The position numbers and the translations under genes were made by a program. The notes beneath the pieces are model-generated. The model worked only from the letters and a program-made list of their open reading frames with translations, ran no database searches and was not told where the DNA came from. A stretch of 64,000 nucleotides of DNA from Paradesertivirga superstes (GTDB lineage: Bacteria; Bacteroidota; Bacteroidia; Sphingobacteriales; Sphingobacteriaceae), in the NCBI RefSeq assembly GCF_037622515.1, contig NZ_JBBJCN010000002.1, positions 496,001 to 560,000 on the forward strand, given 5' to 3'. The stretch's first letter is position 1, and each line of letters starts with the position of its first letter. Below, piece by piece: positions 17,489 to 26,531 of this stretch.

Positions 17489-20400
17489 ATGCTCAATAAA
17501 ATTATCAAGATAACACTAGTATGCCTTTTTATATCAGCAGCTTCACAGGCCCAACAGACGGAATGGTTTACTCTAAACCTGGCTTATAAATCAGGATTAG
17601 AATTATTTGATAAGGGCAAATATTCTGCAGCCAGCCAGCAATTTGGTAAAGTAGAGCAATTAAAAACGGCTCCGTCTACCCAACCTGCAGATAACCGACA
17701 GGTATCATTATTAAAAGAAAATGCTAAATTTTATCAGGCGGTTTGCGCCCTTAAACTGAACAATCAGAACGCTGAGAGCTTGTTTCTTAAATTCATAAGA
17801 GAGTACCCTGCCAGCGCCAATTCAAAATCGGCCTATTTTTTTATGGGTACATCCTATTTTGAAAGAAAGGACTATACTAAAGCGATCGAATGGTTTAAAC
17901 AGATTGATGCAAACAGCCTAACTGCTAAAGAAAGTGCCGAATATCGTTTTAAACTGGCTTATTCTTATTTTTCTACAAAAAATTATACTGCTGCCGAACC
18001 TCTTTTCGCCAAGCTTAAAGACCAGAAAAATGAATATTCTGAATCATCAATATACTATTACGCATATCTAAACTACCTGGATGCCGATTATAAAACAGCC
18101 CTTCGTGAATTTGAGCGCCTAAAAAATTCAAAAAAATATCAGGCAAGTTATCCCTATTATATATCCGCCCTTTATTTCCTCGACAAACGATATGATGATG
18201 TAATACAATACACAATACCGGCAATTGAAAATATAGATGCTAAATATAAAGCAGATATGTACAGAATTGTGGGAGCTACTTATTTTGCTAAAGCTGATTA
18301 CAAAACTTCGGCGAACTATTACCAAAAATTTCAGGATTTAGACAAGGGCAAAACACAGAACAATCAGGACAGTTACCAAATTGGGTACTTGCATCTAAAG
18401 CTTAACGATTCAAAAAGAGCCATATCGGAACTTGAAAAAATGGAAAGCCCTGATATTTTTTATCAGCATGGAATGATCATTCTTGGCGATGCTTTTATTA
18501 AAACAGGGAATAAACAGAGCGCCAGAAATGCTTTCTTCAGAGCATCCAAATTAGATTTCGACCCCGCATTAAAAGAGGAAGGTCTTTTAAACTACTCAAA
18601 ACTTTCTTATGAGCTTGAGTTTCATACTGTAGCCCTTGACGCTGTTCAGGAATTTATAAAAACTTATCCCCGATCTGCGAAATTAAATGAGGCTAAAACT
18701 TTGCTTGGTCAGGTTTTACTTTCCACTAAAAATTATAAGGATGCTGTAAATATACTGGAAACAATCCCTGTTAAAACTGATGATACCAGGGCTGTTTACC
18801 AGCGTGTTACATATTTCCGCGGACTTGAGTTTTACAATGAAAGAGCATTCGAAAACAGCATTTCTATGTTTATGCGCTCCATAAGTAATCCTATGGATGG
18901 AGAGATTGAAGCGATGGCTACTTACTGGCTTGCGGAAGCGATGTTTGAAGTACGTAAGTATGGAGAATCTGTGGCTACATTTGAGAAGTTTTTGGACCTG
19001 GATGCGGCCCGAAATACGGATGTGTTCAATTATGCTAATTATGCATTAGGATATTCTGCTTTTCAAAACGATAATTATTCAAAATCAGCAAACTACTTTC
19101 AAAGGTTCTTAAACGGAAATGAAAAAGACCGGAACACCGTAAATGATGCTACATTACGACTTGCTGATTCATACTTTGTGATAAAAAGCTATCCGCAGGC
19201 AATGACGCATTACAATAAAATCATTGCATGGAATGCCACTGGTGAAGATTACGCCCTCTTTCAAAGAGGTATGATTCAAGGATTACAAGATCAGAATGAT
19301 GCAAAAATCAGTACCCATCAGTCGCTTTTAAGTCAATACCCCAGTTCAAATTATGCAGATGATGCGACTTTTGAAATCGGTTACACCTACTTTGTAAAAG
19401 GCGACAATGAACGTGCAAAAGCAGATCTTACTAACCTCATCGACAAATATCCGAGAAGCAGCTATGTACCTCGCGCGTTGGTAACCATTGGTCTGGTAAA
19501 TTACAATCAGGATAAAGATGCTGAAGCATTAGCGGCATTTCAGCGCGTTGTTAAAGAATACCCAACTACTGACGAAGCAAAGCTTTCGCTTGAATCAATA
19601 AAAAATATTTACCTCGACAAATCTGATGCTGATGGGTTTTTAGCTTACGCGAACACTACAAGTATAGGTAACTTAAGCACTGCAGAGCAGGATAATATCA
19701 CCTTTCAGGCTGCAAATAATCGCTTTTTAAAAGGCGATTTCCAGGGGGCATTTGAAGCAATAAATGCGTATTTCGATAAATTCCCTAAGCCTATTCATGA
19801 TAAACACGCCCGTTTTATCAGAGCGGAAAGCTTGGTAAAAATCAATCGCCCGGATGAGGCTATTCCTGATTACAACTTTATTTTGAACGATTGGACGAGC
19901 GACTATACAGAACGTTCACTTATAAGTATCTCCAAACTTTATCTTAATCAGAAAAAGTATAACGAGGCTGTCGTATATCTTAAGAAACTGGAAATAACTT
20001 CGGAATATAAATCCAACTATGGTTTTGCTGTAAACAATCTGCTGGAAGCATACAGTCAGATGGGAATGCCTGATGATGTACTTAACTATGTAACCATTGT
20101 GAAAGCTTTCGACAAAGCTTCTGCAGAAGATAAATACAGAGCCGGTTTATACGCAGGGAAAGCATATTTGGTAAAAGGAGATACGACAACAGCTGTTAAA
20201 GAACTGACTGATGTCTCTACAAAAACATCTACTGTTGTAGGAGCTGAGGCTAAATACAATGTCGCTCTTCTACAATACTTAAAAGGCAATTATAAAGCTT
20301 CTCAAAAAACCGCATTTGAATTGATCAATAAAATGCCTTCTCATGATTATTGGGTTGCTAAGAGCTTCTTATTATTATCGGATAATTATGTTGCACTAAA

Positions 20401-20515
20401 AGATGTATTTCAGGCTAAAAGCACGTTGCAAAGCATCATTGAGAACTACGAAGGGAATGATGATATTCTTCCTTCAGCTAAAGCGAAGCTTGAAATAATA
20501 AATAAAAAGAAATAA
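17489..20515 (+). CDS. Large exported tetratricopeptide-repeat protein
   Basis: The 1008-residue protein starts with a signal peptide (MLNKIIKITLVCLFISAASQAQ). I chose ATG 17489 because it begins exactly at the signal peptide; the in-frame TTG at 17438 would add an unlikely leader. From about residue 25 to the end it is built of TPR/Sel1-like helical repeats, with motifs such as AYFFMGTSYFERKDYTKAIEWFKQI, ANYALGYSAFQNDNYSKSANYFQRFL and GDNERAKADLTNLIDKYPRSSYVPRAL split across the chain. It probably acts as a periplasmic scaffold. The next gene begins 1 bp after its stop, and a plug-less barrel, HU-SPOR protein, ExbB, ExbD and TonB follow. No specific function is assigned. Confidence 0.85.
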   Translation: MLNKIIKITLVCLFISAASQAQQTEWFTLNLAYKSGLELFDKGKYSAASQQFGKVEQLKTAPSTQPADNRQVSLLKENAKFYQAVCALKLNNQNAESLFLKFIREYPASANSKSAYFFMGTSYFERKDYTKAIEWFKQIDANSLTAKESAEYRFKLAYSYFSTKNYTAAEPLFAKLKDQKNEYSESSIYYYAYLNYLDADYKTALREFERLKNSKKYQASYPYYISALYFLDKRYDDVIQYTIPAIENIDAKYKADMYRIVGATYFAKADYKTSANYYQKFQDLDKGKTQNNQDSYQIGYLHLKLNDSKRAISELEKMESPDIFYQHGMIILGDAFIKTGNKQSARNAFFRASKLDFDPALKEEGLLNYSKLSYELEFHTVALDAVQEFIKTYPRSAKLNEAKTLLGQVLLSTKNYKDAVNILETIPVKTDDTRAVYQRVTYFRGLEFYNERAFENSISMFMRSISNPMDGEIEAMATYWLAEAMFEVRKYGESVATFEKFLDLDAARNTDVFNYANYALGYSAFQNDNYSKSANYFQRFLNGNEKDRNTVNDATLRLADSYFVIKSYPQAMTHYNKIIAWNATGEDYALFQRGMIQGLQDQNDAKISTHQSLLSQYPSSNYADDATFEIGYTYFVKGDNERAKADLTNLIDKYPRSSYVPRALVTIGLVNYNQDKDAEALAAFQRVVKEYPTTDEAKLSLESIKNIYLDKSDADGFLAYANTTSIGNLSTAEQDNITFQAANNRFLKGDFQGAFEAINAYFDKFPKPIHDKHARFIRAESLVKINRPDEAIPDYNFILNDWTSDYTERSLISISKLYLNQKKYNEAVVYLKKLEITSEYKSNYGFAVNNLLEAYSQMGMPDDVLNYVTIVKAFDKASAEDKYRAGLYAGKAYLVKGDTTTAVKELTDVSTKTSTVVGAEAKYNVALLQYLKGNYKASQKTAFELINKMPSHDYWVAKSFLLLSDNYVALKDVFQAKSTLQSIIENYEGNDDILPSAKAKLEIINKKK

Positions 20516-20516
20516 C

Positions 20517-22187
20517 ATGAAGTCTACATATTTTAATTACACCTTCCTCTTTTTGATTGGAACCTCTTTAGCAGGATTTTCCCAAAACAAACCGGAAGAG
20601 AAAAAGCCGGAGCCCGCAAAAGGTGAGATCACAGAAGAGATTGAAGTAGTACGGCCCTACATGCCGGTTCTTGCAGATGCTTCTAAAATCAGACGAAGCC
20701 CTGATTTGAACACCAACAAACCTTTCAAACCGAATTTAAATTACAGTATTCTGGACAAAAGGCTCGAGTTAAATAGTGATTTGCGACAATTACAAGCTCA
20801 GGATATAAACCTCCTCGGACCGGAAATTCTTAAAAATAACTACGCAAAGTTAGGAGCCGGAAATTTGGGTACGGTACTGGGAGAAGTATATATTAATACG
20901 GGCTCGGATGAAGCGCTGCAGGCAGGTGGTTTTTTTAAGCACATCAATCAAAGTGGTAAATTAAATCAACAGAATATATCGACACAGGAACTGGGTATTT
21001 TTGGAAAGAGCATTCAGGATCGTATAACATTAAACGGAGAATTGGGCTATGACAGGCTTTCCACTTATTTGTATGGATTTAACCCGGAAAACACTTTAGC
21101 AAATCCGGATCCTTCACATCAGCGTTACGGAACCTTCAATATTAAGGGGGAGCTGCTGAAAAATTTCAATGATAGTTCCGAATCTGATTATGCTGCAAAA
21201 ATTGATGCTTATCTGTTAAGGAACAATTTCGCAGCAAAAGAAAACTCGTATACATTAAGCGGCTTCTTTAATAAAGTCTGGAAAGATTTTAATATTGGAG
21301 CAAATAGTTCAATTGATTTTACTGCAACAAAAGACGAGACCTACGACATCAGTAATAATCTTATCCGGATCAACCCCTATTTAAAATTACAAGGCAAAAA
21401 CTACAAACTATCATTAGGGATCAATCTTGTTAAGGAATTCGGCACAGAGTCAAGAACTAATTTATTTCCTGCTGTAACCGGAGAATTTCCAATTGTCCCG
21501 GGCTATGCAACCATTTTTGGTGGATATACTGGCGACGTTCTTAAATCCACCCTTAAAAATTTCGCAGCAGAAAACCCATATTTATCGCAAAACATTGCCA
21601 TCGAAAACGCTATAGAAAAATCGAACGTTTATGGTGGAATAAAAGGCAATGCAGGAGCCGGCTTTGGATTCAAGGCGATGGTGTATTTCAAAACAATTGA
21701 AGACATGCCCCTTTTCACCAACAGCAAAACTGGCTTTCAACAGTTTGATGTAATCTACGACAGAGGAAACAGCAAAACTTTTGGCATTGAAGGTGAGCTT
21801 AGTGTTAAGGCTTCGGAAACTCTTAATCTGACCGGGAGATTATTGATGAATGATTATAAAATGGGGACGGAGGATGAGGCATGGTACAAGCCTAACTACA
21901 GAATGTTTTCTAATGCAAGATTATCTTTAAATAAATTCACCCTGGATGCCGAACTCGTTTTAAATGGAGATTCAAATGGCTTAACTTACGACAGCGAAAC
22001 GCTCGAACGAAAAGTTATTGTTGTTAAAAGTTACGTTGATTTGAGTGCAGGAGCAGAATATCAGTTTAAAGATAAAATGGGAATCTTTTTAAGGGCCAAT
22101 AATCTTTTCGGGAACGAATACCAACGTTTCTTATATTACCCAAATTTTGGCCTGAACATTCTTGGCGGACTTAATTATTCATTCTGA
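20517..22187 (+). CDS. TonB-receptor-like outer-membrane barrel lacking a plug domain
   Basis: The 556-residue protein has a signal peptide (to about 22, GFSQ), a charged PEEKKPEPAKGE linker, then an EEIEVVRPYMPVLADASKIRRSPDL segment seen in some Bacteroidota TonB-linked barrels. Beta-strands fill the rest, ending NFGLNILGGLNYSF with a terminal aromatic. I see no plug domain, and it is shorter than true TonB receptors (over 650 aa). It lies 1 bp after the TPR protein and 43 bp before the HU-SPOR protein, inside the operon with ExbB, ExbD and TonB. It may be an outer-membrane anchor for a TonB-powered complex. Confidence 0.75.
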   Translation: MKSTYFNYTFLFLIGTSLAGFSQNKPEEKKPEPAKGEITEEIEVVRPYMPVLADASKIRRSPDLNTNKPFKPNLNYSILDKRLELNSDLRQLQAQDINLLGPEILKNNYAKLGAGNLGTVLGEVYINTGSDEALQAGGFFKHINQSGKLNQQNISTQELGIFGKSIQDRITLNGELGYDRLSTYLYGFNPENTLANPDPSHQRYGTFNIKGELLKNFNDSSESDYAAKIDAYLLRNNFAAKENSYTLSGFFNKVWKDFNIGANSSIDFTATKDETYDISNNLIRINPYLKLQGKNYKLSLGINLVKEFGTESRTNLFPAVTGEFPIVPGYATIFGGYTGDVLKSTLKNFAAENPYLSQNIAIENAIEKSNVYGGIKGNAGAGFGFKAMVYFKTIEDMPLFTNSKTGFQQFDVIYDRGNSKTFGIEGELSVKASETLNLTGRLLMNDYKMGTEDEAWYKPNYRMFSNARLSLNKFTLDAELVLNGDSNGLTYDSETLERKVIVVKSYVDLSAGAEYQFKDKMGIFLRANNLFGNEYQRFLYYPNFGLNILGGLNYSF

Positions 22188-22230
22188 TGTTATTTGTCTC
22201 ATCAACAATTTAGATTAATTTTACCGCCTG

Positions 22231-23262
22231 ATGGAGATAGGTCAGTATATTTCAGATTTACTTAATAAGCATAACGAAGTGAGCCTGCCGGGTTTTGGTA
22301 CTTTTTTTAAACAAAGTACCAGTGCTTATTTTAATGAAGCTGAAGGCATATTTTACCCTCCTTCAGAAAAAATAGATTTTAGATCTGAAGAGAATTCATC
22401 TTCACTTCTTGTAAATCATATCATTAAAAATAAGCATATTTCAGAATCTTCTGCTCTTTATTTTATTGAACGTTTTTGTGAAAACTTAAATAAAAATTTA
22501 AATAAAGATTTGAGTACTGTTATCAGCCCACTTGGCACCTTGTTAAAAACGGATAGCGGCTATGTTCTGGAATCTCCCTCAATTAACGGACCCTCCTTTT
22601 TTGGTTTAAAGCCAATAAAAGTCCCTGATACTTCTAATAATAATATCAAGGCTAACGGCCCTGAATTGGAGGGAACACTTGTAAACTCAGTTGAGAAGAC
22701 TGTTTCCAGCTCAAAAGGTGTTTGGATAACATTTGCAATACTATTTTTAATCGCCACAATTGGGGGTCTTGCTTATTTCTTTTATCCGCAATATTTTAAG
22801 AATATCAAGTTCTCTGCGAATAATACGCCAAAAAATAAAATCACTGCCCCGGTTGTCAGACGGGATTCAATTAAAGATTCAGTATCCTTTGCTGATAGTA
22901 TTGTAAGACAATTGGAATCTCAGGGTATGCAAGGTGCTCAGGTCGAAAAAGCGCGGGATACGTTCAAAATCAGCAGTACCGTTACCTCTCCAGATACCTT
23001 AAAAGCGGCACCACAGGCCGAAAAGGTTTATGAAATCATCGTCGCTTCATTTGGATTAAAAAGAGAGGCAGAAACATCCTTAAGAAATTTACGGCATAGG
23101 GGGATCGATGCGAAAATAGTATTCGATGTACGCAGGCCTAAATTTAAAATCAGCATCGGTACATTTCCTTCAATGGAAGCAGCCAGTAAAGAAAAAAAAC
23201 GTATACAGCAGGACTTATTTAGAGACGCCTGGATTTTAACTGTAATTAATAAAAAAAACTAA
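22231..23262 (+). CDS. Membrane protein with an HU-CCDC81-type N-terminal region and a C-terminal SPOR domain
   Basis: The 343-residue protein has three parts. Residues 1-130 resemble the paired HU-CCDC81-type domains of Bacteroidota, which belong to the HU/IHF superfamily (start MEIGQYISDLLNKHNEVSLP, then GFGTFF). Residues ~168-190 form one membrane helix. Residues ~265-343 form a SPOR domain (KVYEIIVASFGLKREAE...WILTVI) that typically binds denuded glycan strands of peptidoglycan at division sites. The orientation predicted is HU part in the cytosol and SPOR in the periplasm. It sits 7 bp before exbB. It might link chromosome or a cytosolic partner to the cell wall; DNA binding is not shown here. 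Confidence 0.8.
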   Translation: MEIGQYISDLLNKHNEVSLPGFGTFFKQSTSAYFNEAEGIFYPPSEKIDFRSEENSSSLLVNHIIKNKHISESSALYFIERFCENLNKNLNKDLSTVISPLGTLLKTDSGYVLESPSINGPSFFGLKPIKVPDTSNNNIKANGPELEGTLVNSVEKTVSSSKGVWITFAILFLIATIGGLAYFFYPQYFKNIKFSANNTPKNKITAPVVRRDSIKDSVSFADSIVRQLESQGMQGAQVEKARDTFKISSTVTSPDTLKAAPQAEKVYEIIVASFGLKREAETSLRNLRHRGIDAKIVFDVRRPKFKISIGTFPSMEAASKEKKRIQQDLFRDAWILTVINKKN

Positions 23263-23269
23263 TACACAC

Positions 23270-23974
23270 ATGTTTTTACTACAATCAGATTCATTAAATA
23301 ATATAATGCCCGACACAGTTGCAAGCGCAGCTACTCAAACCGCTCAAGTAGTTGAAGAACTAAGATTTATTGATTTACTGATAAAAGGTGGATGGGTTAT
23401 GATTCCCATCGGGATTTTATTTTTTTTAGGCTTGATTATTTTTATTGAAAGATATATCACAATCAGAAAAGCGTCAAGGGACGAATCCAACCTGATGATG
23501 CAGGTTAAACAAAATATCTTATCAGGAAAACTTGATACTGCCATTGCATTTTGCCGGAACAGCAATACACCTCTGGGCCGTATGCTTCAGAAAGGATTAA
23601 CCCGTATTGGCCGGCCGATTAAGGATATCGAAGGTGCTATTGAAAACATTGGCAAGCTTGAAGTTTCAAAGCTTGAAAAGAACATTAGTATCCTTGGAAT
23701 CATTGCCGGCATTGCACCCATGTTTGGGTTCGTTGGAACAATATCAGGGGTAATCAGGATATTTTACAATATTTCATTATCTGATAACATCAGTATGGGA
23801 ATCATTGCCGGCGGGTTATATGAGAAAATGATCACCTCAGCCGCAGGTTTAATGATCGGTATAGTAGCTTATATCGGCTATCATGTCTTAAATATTATGG
23901 TCGACAGAGTTATTTTGAGGATGGAAACCGATGCTATTGAGTTTATTGATTTGTTAGAAGAACCGGGACGATGA
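23270..23974 (+). CDS. exbB: MotA/TolQ/ExbB proton-channel family protein
   Basis: The 234-residue protein has three membrane helices: ~36-58, then ~145-170 and ~185-205, with the conserved APMFGFVGTISGVI and GLMIGIVAYIGYH segments of the family. ExbB pentamers surround an ExbD dimer and use the proton gradient to drive TonB. Its TGA overlaps the exbD ATG by 4 bp. Family membership is firm; TolQ-like versus ExbB-like role is set only by the TonB gene two genes later. Confidence 0.93.
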   Translation: MFLLQSDSLNNIMPDTVASAATQTAQVVEELRFIDLLIKGGWVMIPIGILFFLGLIIFIERYITIRKASRDESNLMMQVKQNILSGKLDTAIAFCRNSNTPLGRMLQKGLTRIGRPIKDIEGAIENIGKLEVSKLEKNISILGIIAGIAPMFGFVGTISGVIRIFYNISLSDNISMGIIAGGLYEKMITSAAGLMIGIVAYIGYHVLNIMVDRVILRMETDAIEFIDLLEEPGR

Positions 23975-24366
23975 ATTTAAAAGGAAGAAAACGCCCTCAT
24001 GCAGAATTGCATACTTCTGCAATGAATGACATCATGTTTTTTTTGATGTTGTTCTTTCTTATTGCTTCAACAGTAACCAATCCGAATATTATAAAACTGA
24101 TGCTCCCAAAATCAGATTCCGGACAATCAGTTTCCAAAAAAACCGTTACAATATCAGTAACTAAAGAGCTTGAATACTTTCTGGATAAACAACAGGTTAC
24201 TCTGGATGAAATACCCGGACGGCTTTCTGTTTATAAAAATCAAGCCCAGGAGCTAACCATTGTTTTGTATGTAGACCGGACAGTGGCAATTCAGGATGTG
24301 GTTCAAATAATGGATATAGCTAATAAAATGTCTATTAAATTAGTATTGGCAACAGAACCTAAATAA
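23971..24366 (+). CDS. exbD: Biopolymer transport protein ExbD/TolR
   Basis: The 131-residue protein has one N-terminal helix carrying the conserved proton-carrying aspartate (D20, in SAMNDIMFFLMLFFL) and a periplasmic domain ending VVQIMDIANKMSIKLVLATEPK, typical for ExbD. It pairs with the preceding ExbB. It overlaps exbB by 4 bp and is followed by TonB 1 bp later, so the three are co-translated. Confidence 0.93.
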   Translation: MNLKGRKRPHAELHTSAMNDIMFFLMLFFLIASTVTNPNIIKLMLPKSDSGQSVSKKTVTISVTKELEYFLDKQQVTLDEIPGRLSVYKNQAQELTIVLYVDRTVAIQDVVQIMDIANKMSIKLVLATEPK

Positions 24367-24367
24367 T

Positions 24368-25177
24368 ATGCGTTATCAGGAAGAAAATAATTATCCAAAA
24401 GCCTTAGCCTATTCTACAGGATTAATGGCTTTGATTATTTTGATAAGCTATTTTATAGTTTTTGGGATGCAGGCCCCGCCACAGGATTTAGGAATGGGGG
24501 GAATTGTTGTGAATTACGGAACTTTACCTGAAGGAATGGGCGATGACTTTAATAGTATTGAGGAACCGTCTGTTTCGCCTAATGCAAACCAAACAGCCCC
24601 CGATAAAGTTGTACAAAACCCCGAAGAGCAAACTAATCCCACTTCAGAAACAAGTGATAAAGCTGTTGTAACGCAGGATTTAGATGATGCTCCGGCAATA
24701 ACAACCACCAAAAAGAGTAGTACTTCTGCACCAACGACCTCTCCGGTAACAAAAGAAAGCAAGCCAACGGTTAATGAAAATGCCTTGTATAAGGGTAAAA
24801 AAAATGACGGTACAGGTCAGGGCGATGGAACAGGCAGCACGCCGGGAAATCAGGGTGATCCTGATGGCTCCACATTAGCACCTAATTACGGTGAGGGCGG
24901 TACTGGATTTGGTAACGCTCGTTTGCCTAACAGAACATCTGTTATTAAACCTAAAGTAGAGGACACCGGTCAGGCGTCGGGGAAAATAGTCATTGATATA
25001 AGAGTCGATAAAAATGGTTCCATTATATATGCCAGGGTTGGCAAAGGAACAACGCTAGGAGATTATCAATTGCAACAAAAATGTATAAGAGCGGTTCAAG
25101 GCGCTAGATTCAACCGTTCCGAGAGCGCCCCCGAGATTCAGCAAGGCAGTTTCGTATTCAACTTTAAAGTAGATTAA
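24368..25177 (+). CDS. tonB: TonB-family energy transducer
   Basis: The 269-residue protein has one membrane helix (about 12-35), a long low-complexity linker (~60-190) rich in P, T, S, G and D, and a C-terminal TonB domain (~200-269; GKIVIDIRVDKNGSIIYAR then KCIRAVQGARFNR). TonB spans the periplasm and transmits ExbBD force to outer-membrane partners. The linker lacks a clear Pro-Lys repeat. It belongs to a dedicated TPR/barrel/HU-SPOR operon, so its partner may be the plug-less barrel upstream rather than nutrient receptors. Confidence 0.88.
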   Translation: MRYQEENNYPKALAYSTGLMALIILISYFIVFGMQAPPQDLGMGGIVVNYGTLPEGMGDDFNSIEEPSVSPNANQTAPDKVVQNPEEQTNPTSETSDKAVVTQDLDDAPAITTTKKSSTSAPTTSPVTKESKPTVNENALYKGKKNDGTGQGDGTGSTPGNQGDPDGSTLAPNYGEGGTGFGNARLPNRTSVIKPKVEDTGQASGKIVIDIRVDKNGSIIYARVGKGTTLGDYQLQQKCIRAVQGARFNRSESAPEIQQGSFVFNFKVD

Positions 25178-25197
25178 GCTTTTGCTTTTCAGAGTTA

Positions 25198-26490
25198 ATG
25201 GATTATCAGCAAACCCTTACTTATCTTTATTCGCGCTTACCCATGTTTTCCAATTTGGGCGCTTCTGCAATTAAAAAAGATTTAGTTAATACTATTGAGC
25301 TTTGCTCCCGCTTAGGGAATCCTCAAACTCAGTTTAAAACTATTCATGTTGCCGGAACAAACGGAAAGGGTTCTGTATCGCACATGCTGGCTGCAATATT
25401 ACAAACAGCCGGATTTAAAACCGGTCTGTACACATCACCTCACCTTCGGGATTTCCGGGAACGAATCCGTTTAAACGGAGTCATGATTCCCGAAAATGAG
25501 GTTATTCAATTTGTCGAAAATCAGAAAGAAACAATTGAAGAAATAGAACCCTCTTTTTTTGAAGTAACCGTTGCGATGGCTTTTCAATACTTTGCAACAG
25601 AGAAAGTCGATATAGCAATAATTGAAGTCGGCCTTGGCGGGCGCTTAGATTCAACAAACATCATCACTCCTCTCCTATCTGTTATTACCAATATCGGATA
25701 CGACCATACCAATATCTTAGGCAACACACTTTCAGAAATCGCTTCTGAAAAAGCCGGGATAATAAAATCAGGCGTTCCTGCTATTGTCGGGGAGCGGCAG
25801 CAGGAAATTGAGAATATATTTATAGATAAGGCAGGATCAATGGGATCAAATCTCGTATTTGCATCAGATGAATGGTCTGTGCTTAAATCTGAACAAGAAA
25901 AAACGGCAAACGTCCTGAGTTTCGATGCTCTTCAGCTCTCTGATCAATCAGTCATTTCCCTAAATCTTGACCTCACCGGAAGTTACCAGTTAAAAAATAT
26001 TAAGACGGTATTAAGTTCAGTTAACCTAATTAAAAAACTCGGCTACACTATTACTGATGAACATCTTCAAAAGTCTTTAAAAGCAGTGAAATCCCTTACG
26101 GGATTGATGGGGCGATGGGAAACCATTGGCACAAATCCACTGATTATTTGCGACACGGGACATAATGAACATGGGATCAAAGAAGTGATGAAAAACATTC
26201 TGGCTACGCCTTATAACACCCTCCACATGGTTATTGGGATGGTTAAAGATAAAGACGTCACCAAGGTTCTTTCCTTACTTCCTGCAACAGCGAAATATTA
26301 TTTTTGCTCGCCAAAAATAGAGCGTGCAAAACCTGCCGGTGAATTAGCTAATGAAGCAGAAATATTTCATCTGCATGGCGAAGTCTTTCCTACTGTTAAG
26401 GATGCGGTAGAAGCGGCGAAAAAGGCTGCAGGAGAAAATGATTTGATTTTTATTGGAGGAAGCACTTTTGTGGTGGCCGAAATCATCTGA
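25198..26490 (+). CDS. folC: Bifunctional folylpolyglutamate synthase/dihydrofolate synthase
   Basis: The 430-residue protein has the Mur-ligase ATP loop HVAGTNGKGSVSHML, a YTSPHLRDFRERI block and an IEVGLGGRLDSTN segment, all typical of FolC. It adds glutamate to dihydropteroate and folates in the cytosol. It is the last gene of the ExbBD/TonB operon, 20 bp after tonB, probably only by shared transcription. Confidence 0.95.
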   Translation: MDYQQTLTYLYSRLPMFSNLGASAIKKDLVNTIELCSRLGNPQTQFKTIHVAGTNGKGSVSHMLAAILQTAGFKTGLYTSPHLRDFRERIRLNGVMIPENEVIQFVENQKETIEEIEPSFFEVTVAMAFQYFATEKVDIAIIEVGLGGRLDSTNIITPLLSVITNIGYDHTNILGNTLSEIASEKAGIIKSGVPAIVGERQQEIENIFIDKAGSMGSNLVFASDEWSVLKSEQEKTANVLSFDALQLSDQSVISLNLDLTGSYQLKNIKTVLSSVNLIKKLGYTITDEHLQKSLKAVKSLTGLMGRWETIGTNPLIICDTGHNEHGIKEVMKNILATPYNTLHMVIGMVKDKDVTKVLSLLPATAKYYFCSPKIERAKPAGELANEAEIFHLHGEVFPTVKDAVEAAKKAAGENDLIFIGGSTFVVAEII

Positions 26491-26492
26491 TC

Positions 26493-26525
26493 AGCATTCC
26501 AAAAGTTTAAAACTTCTGGAATGCT
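26493..26525. terminator. Long hairpin between convergent folC and aguA
   Basis: AGCATTCCA (26493-26501) pairs perfectly with TGGAATGCT (26517-26525), and the loop contains a second short palindrome (AAAGTTT/AAACTT). It begins 2 bp after the folC stop and ends 6 bp before the aguA stop. No long T-run follows, so it would act as a factor-aided or bidirectional terminator. Confidence 0.55.
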
Positions 26526-26531
26526 TACAAT

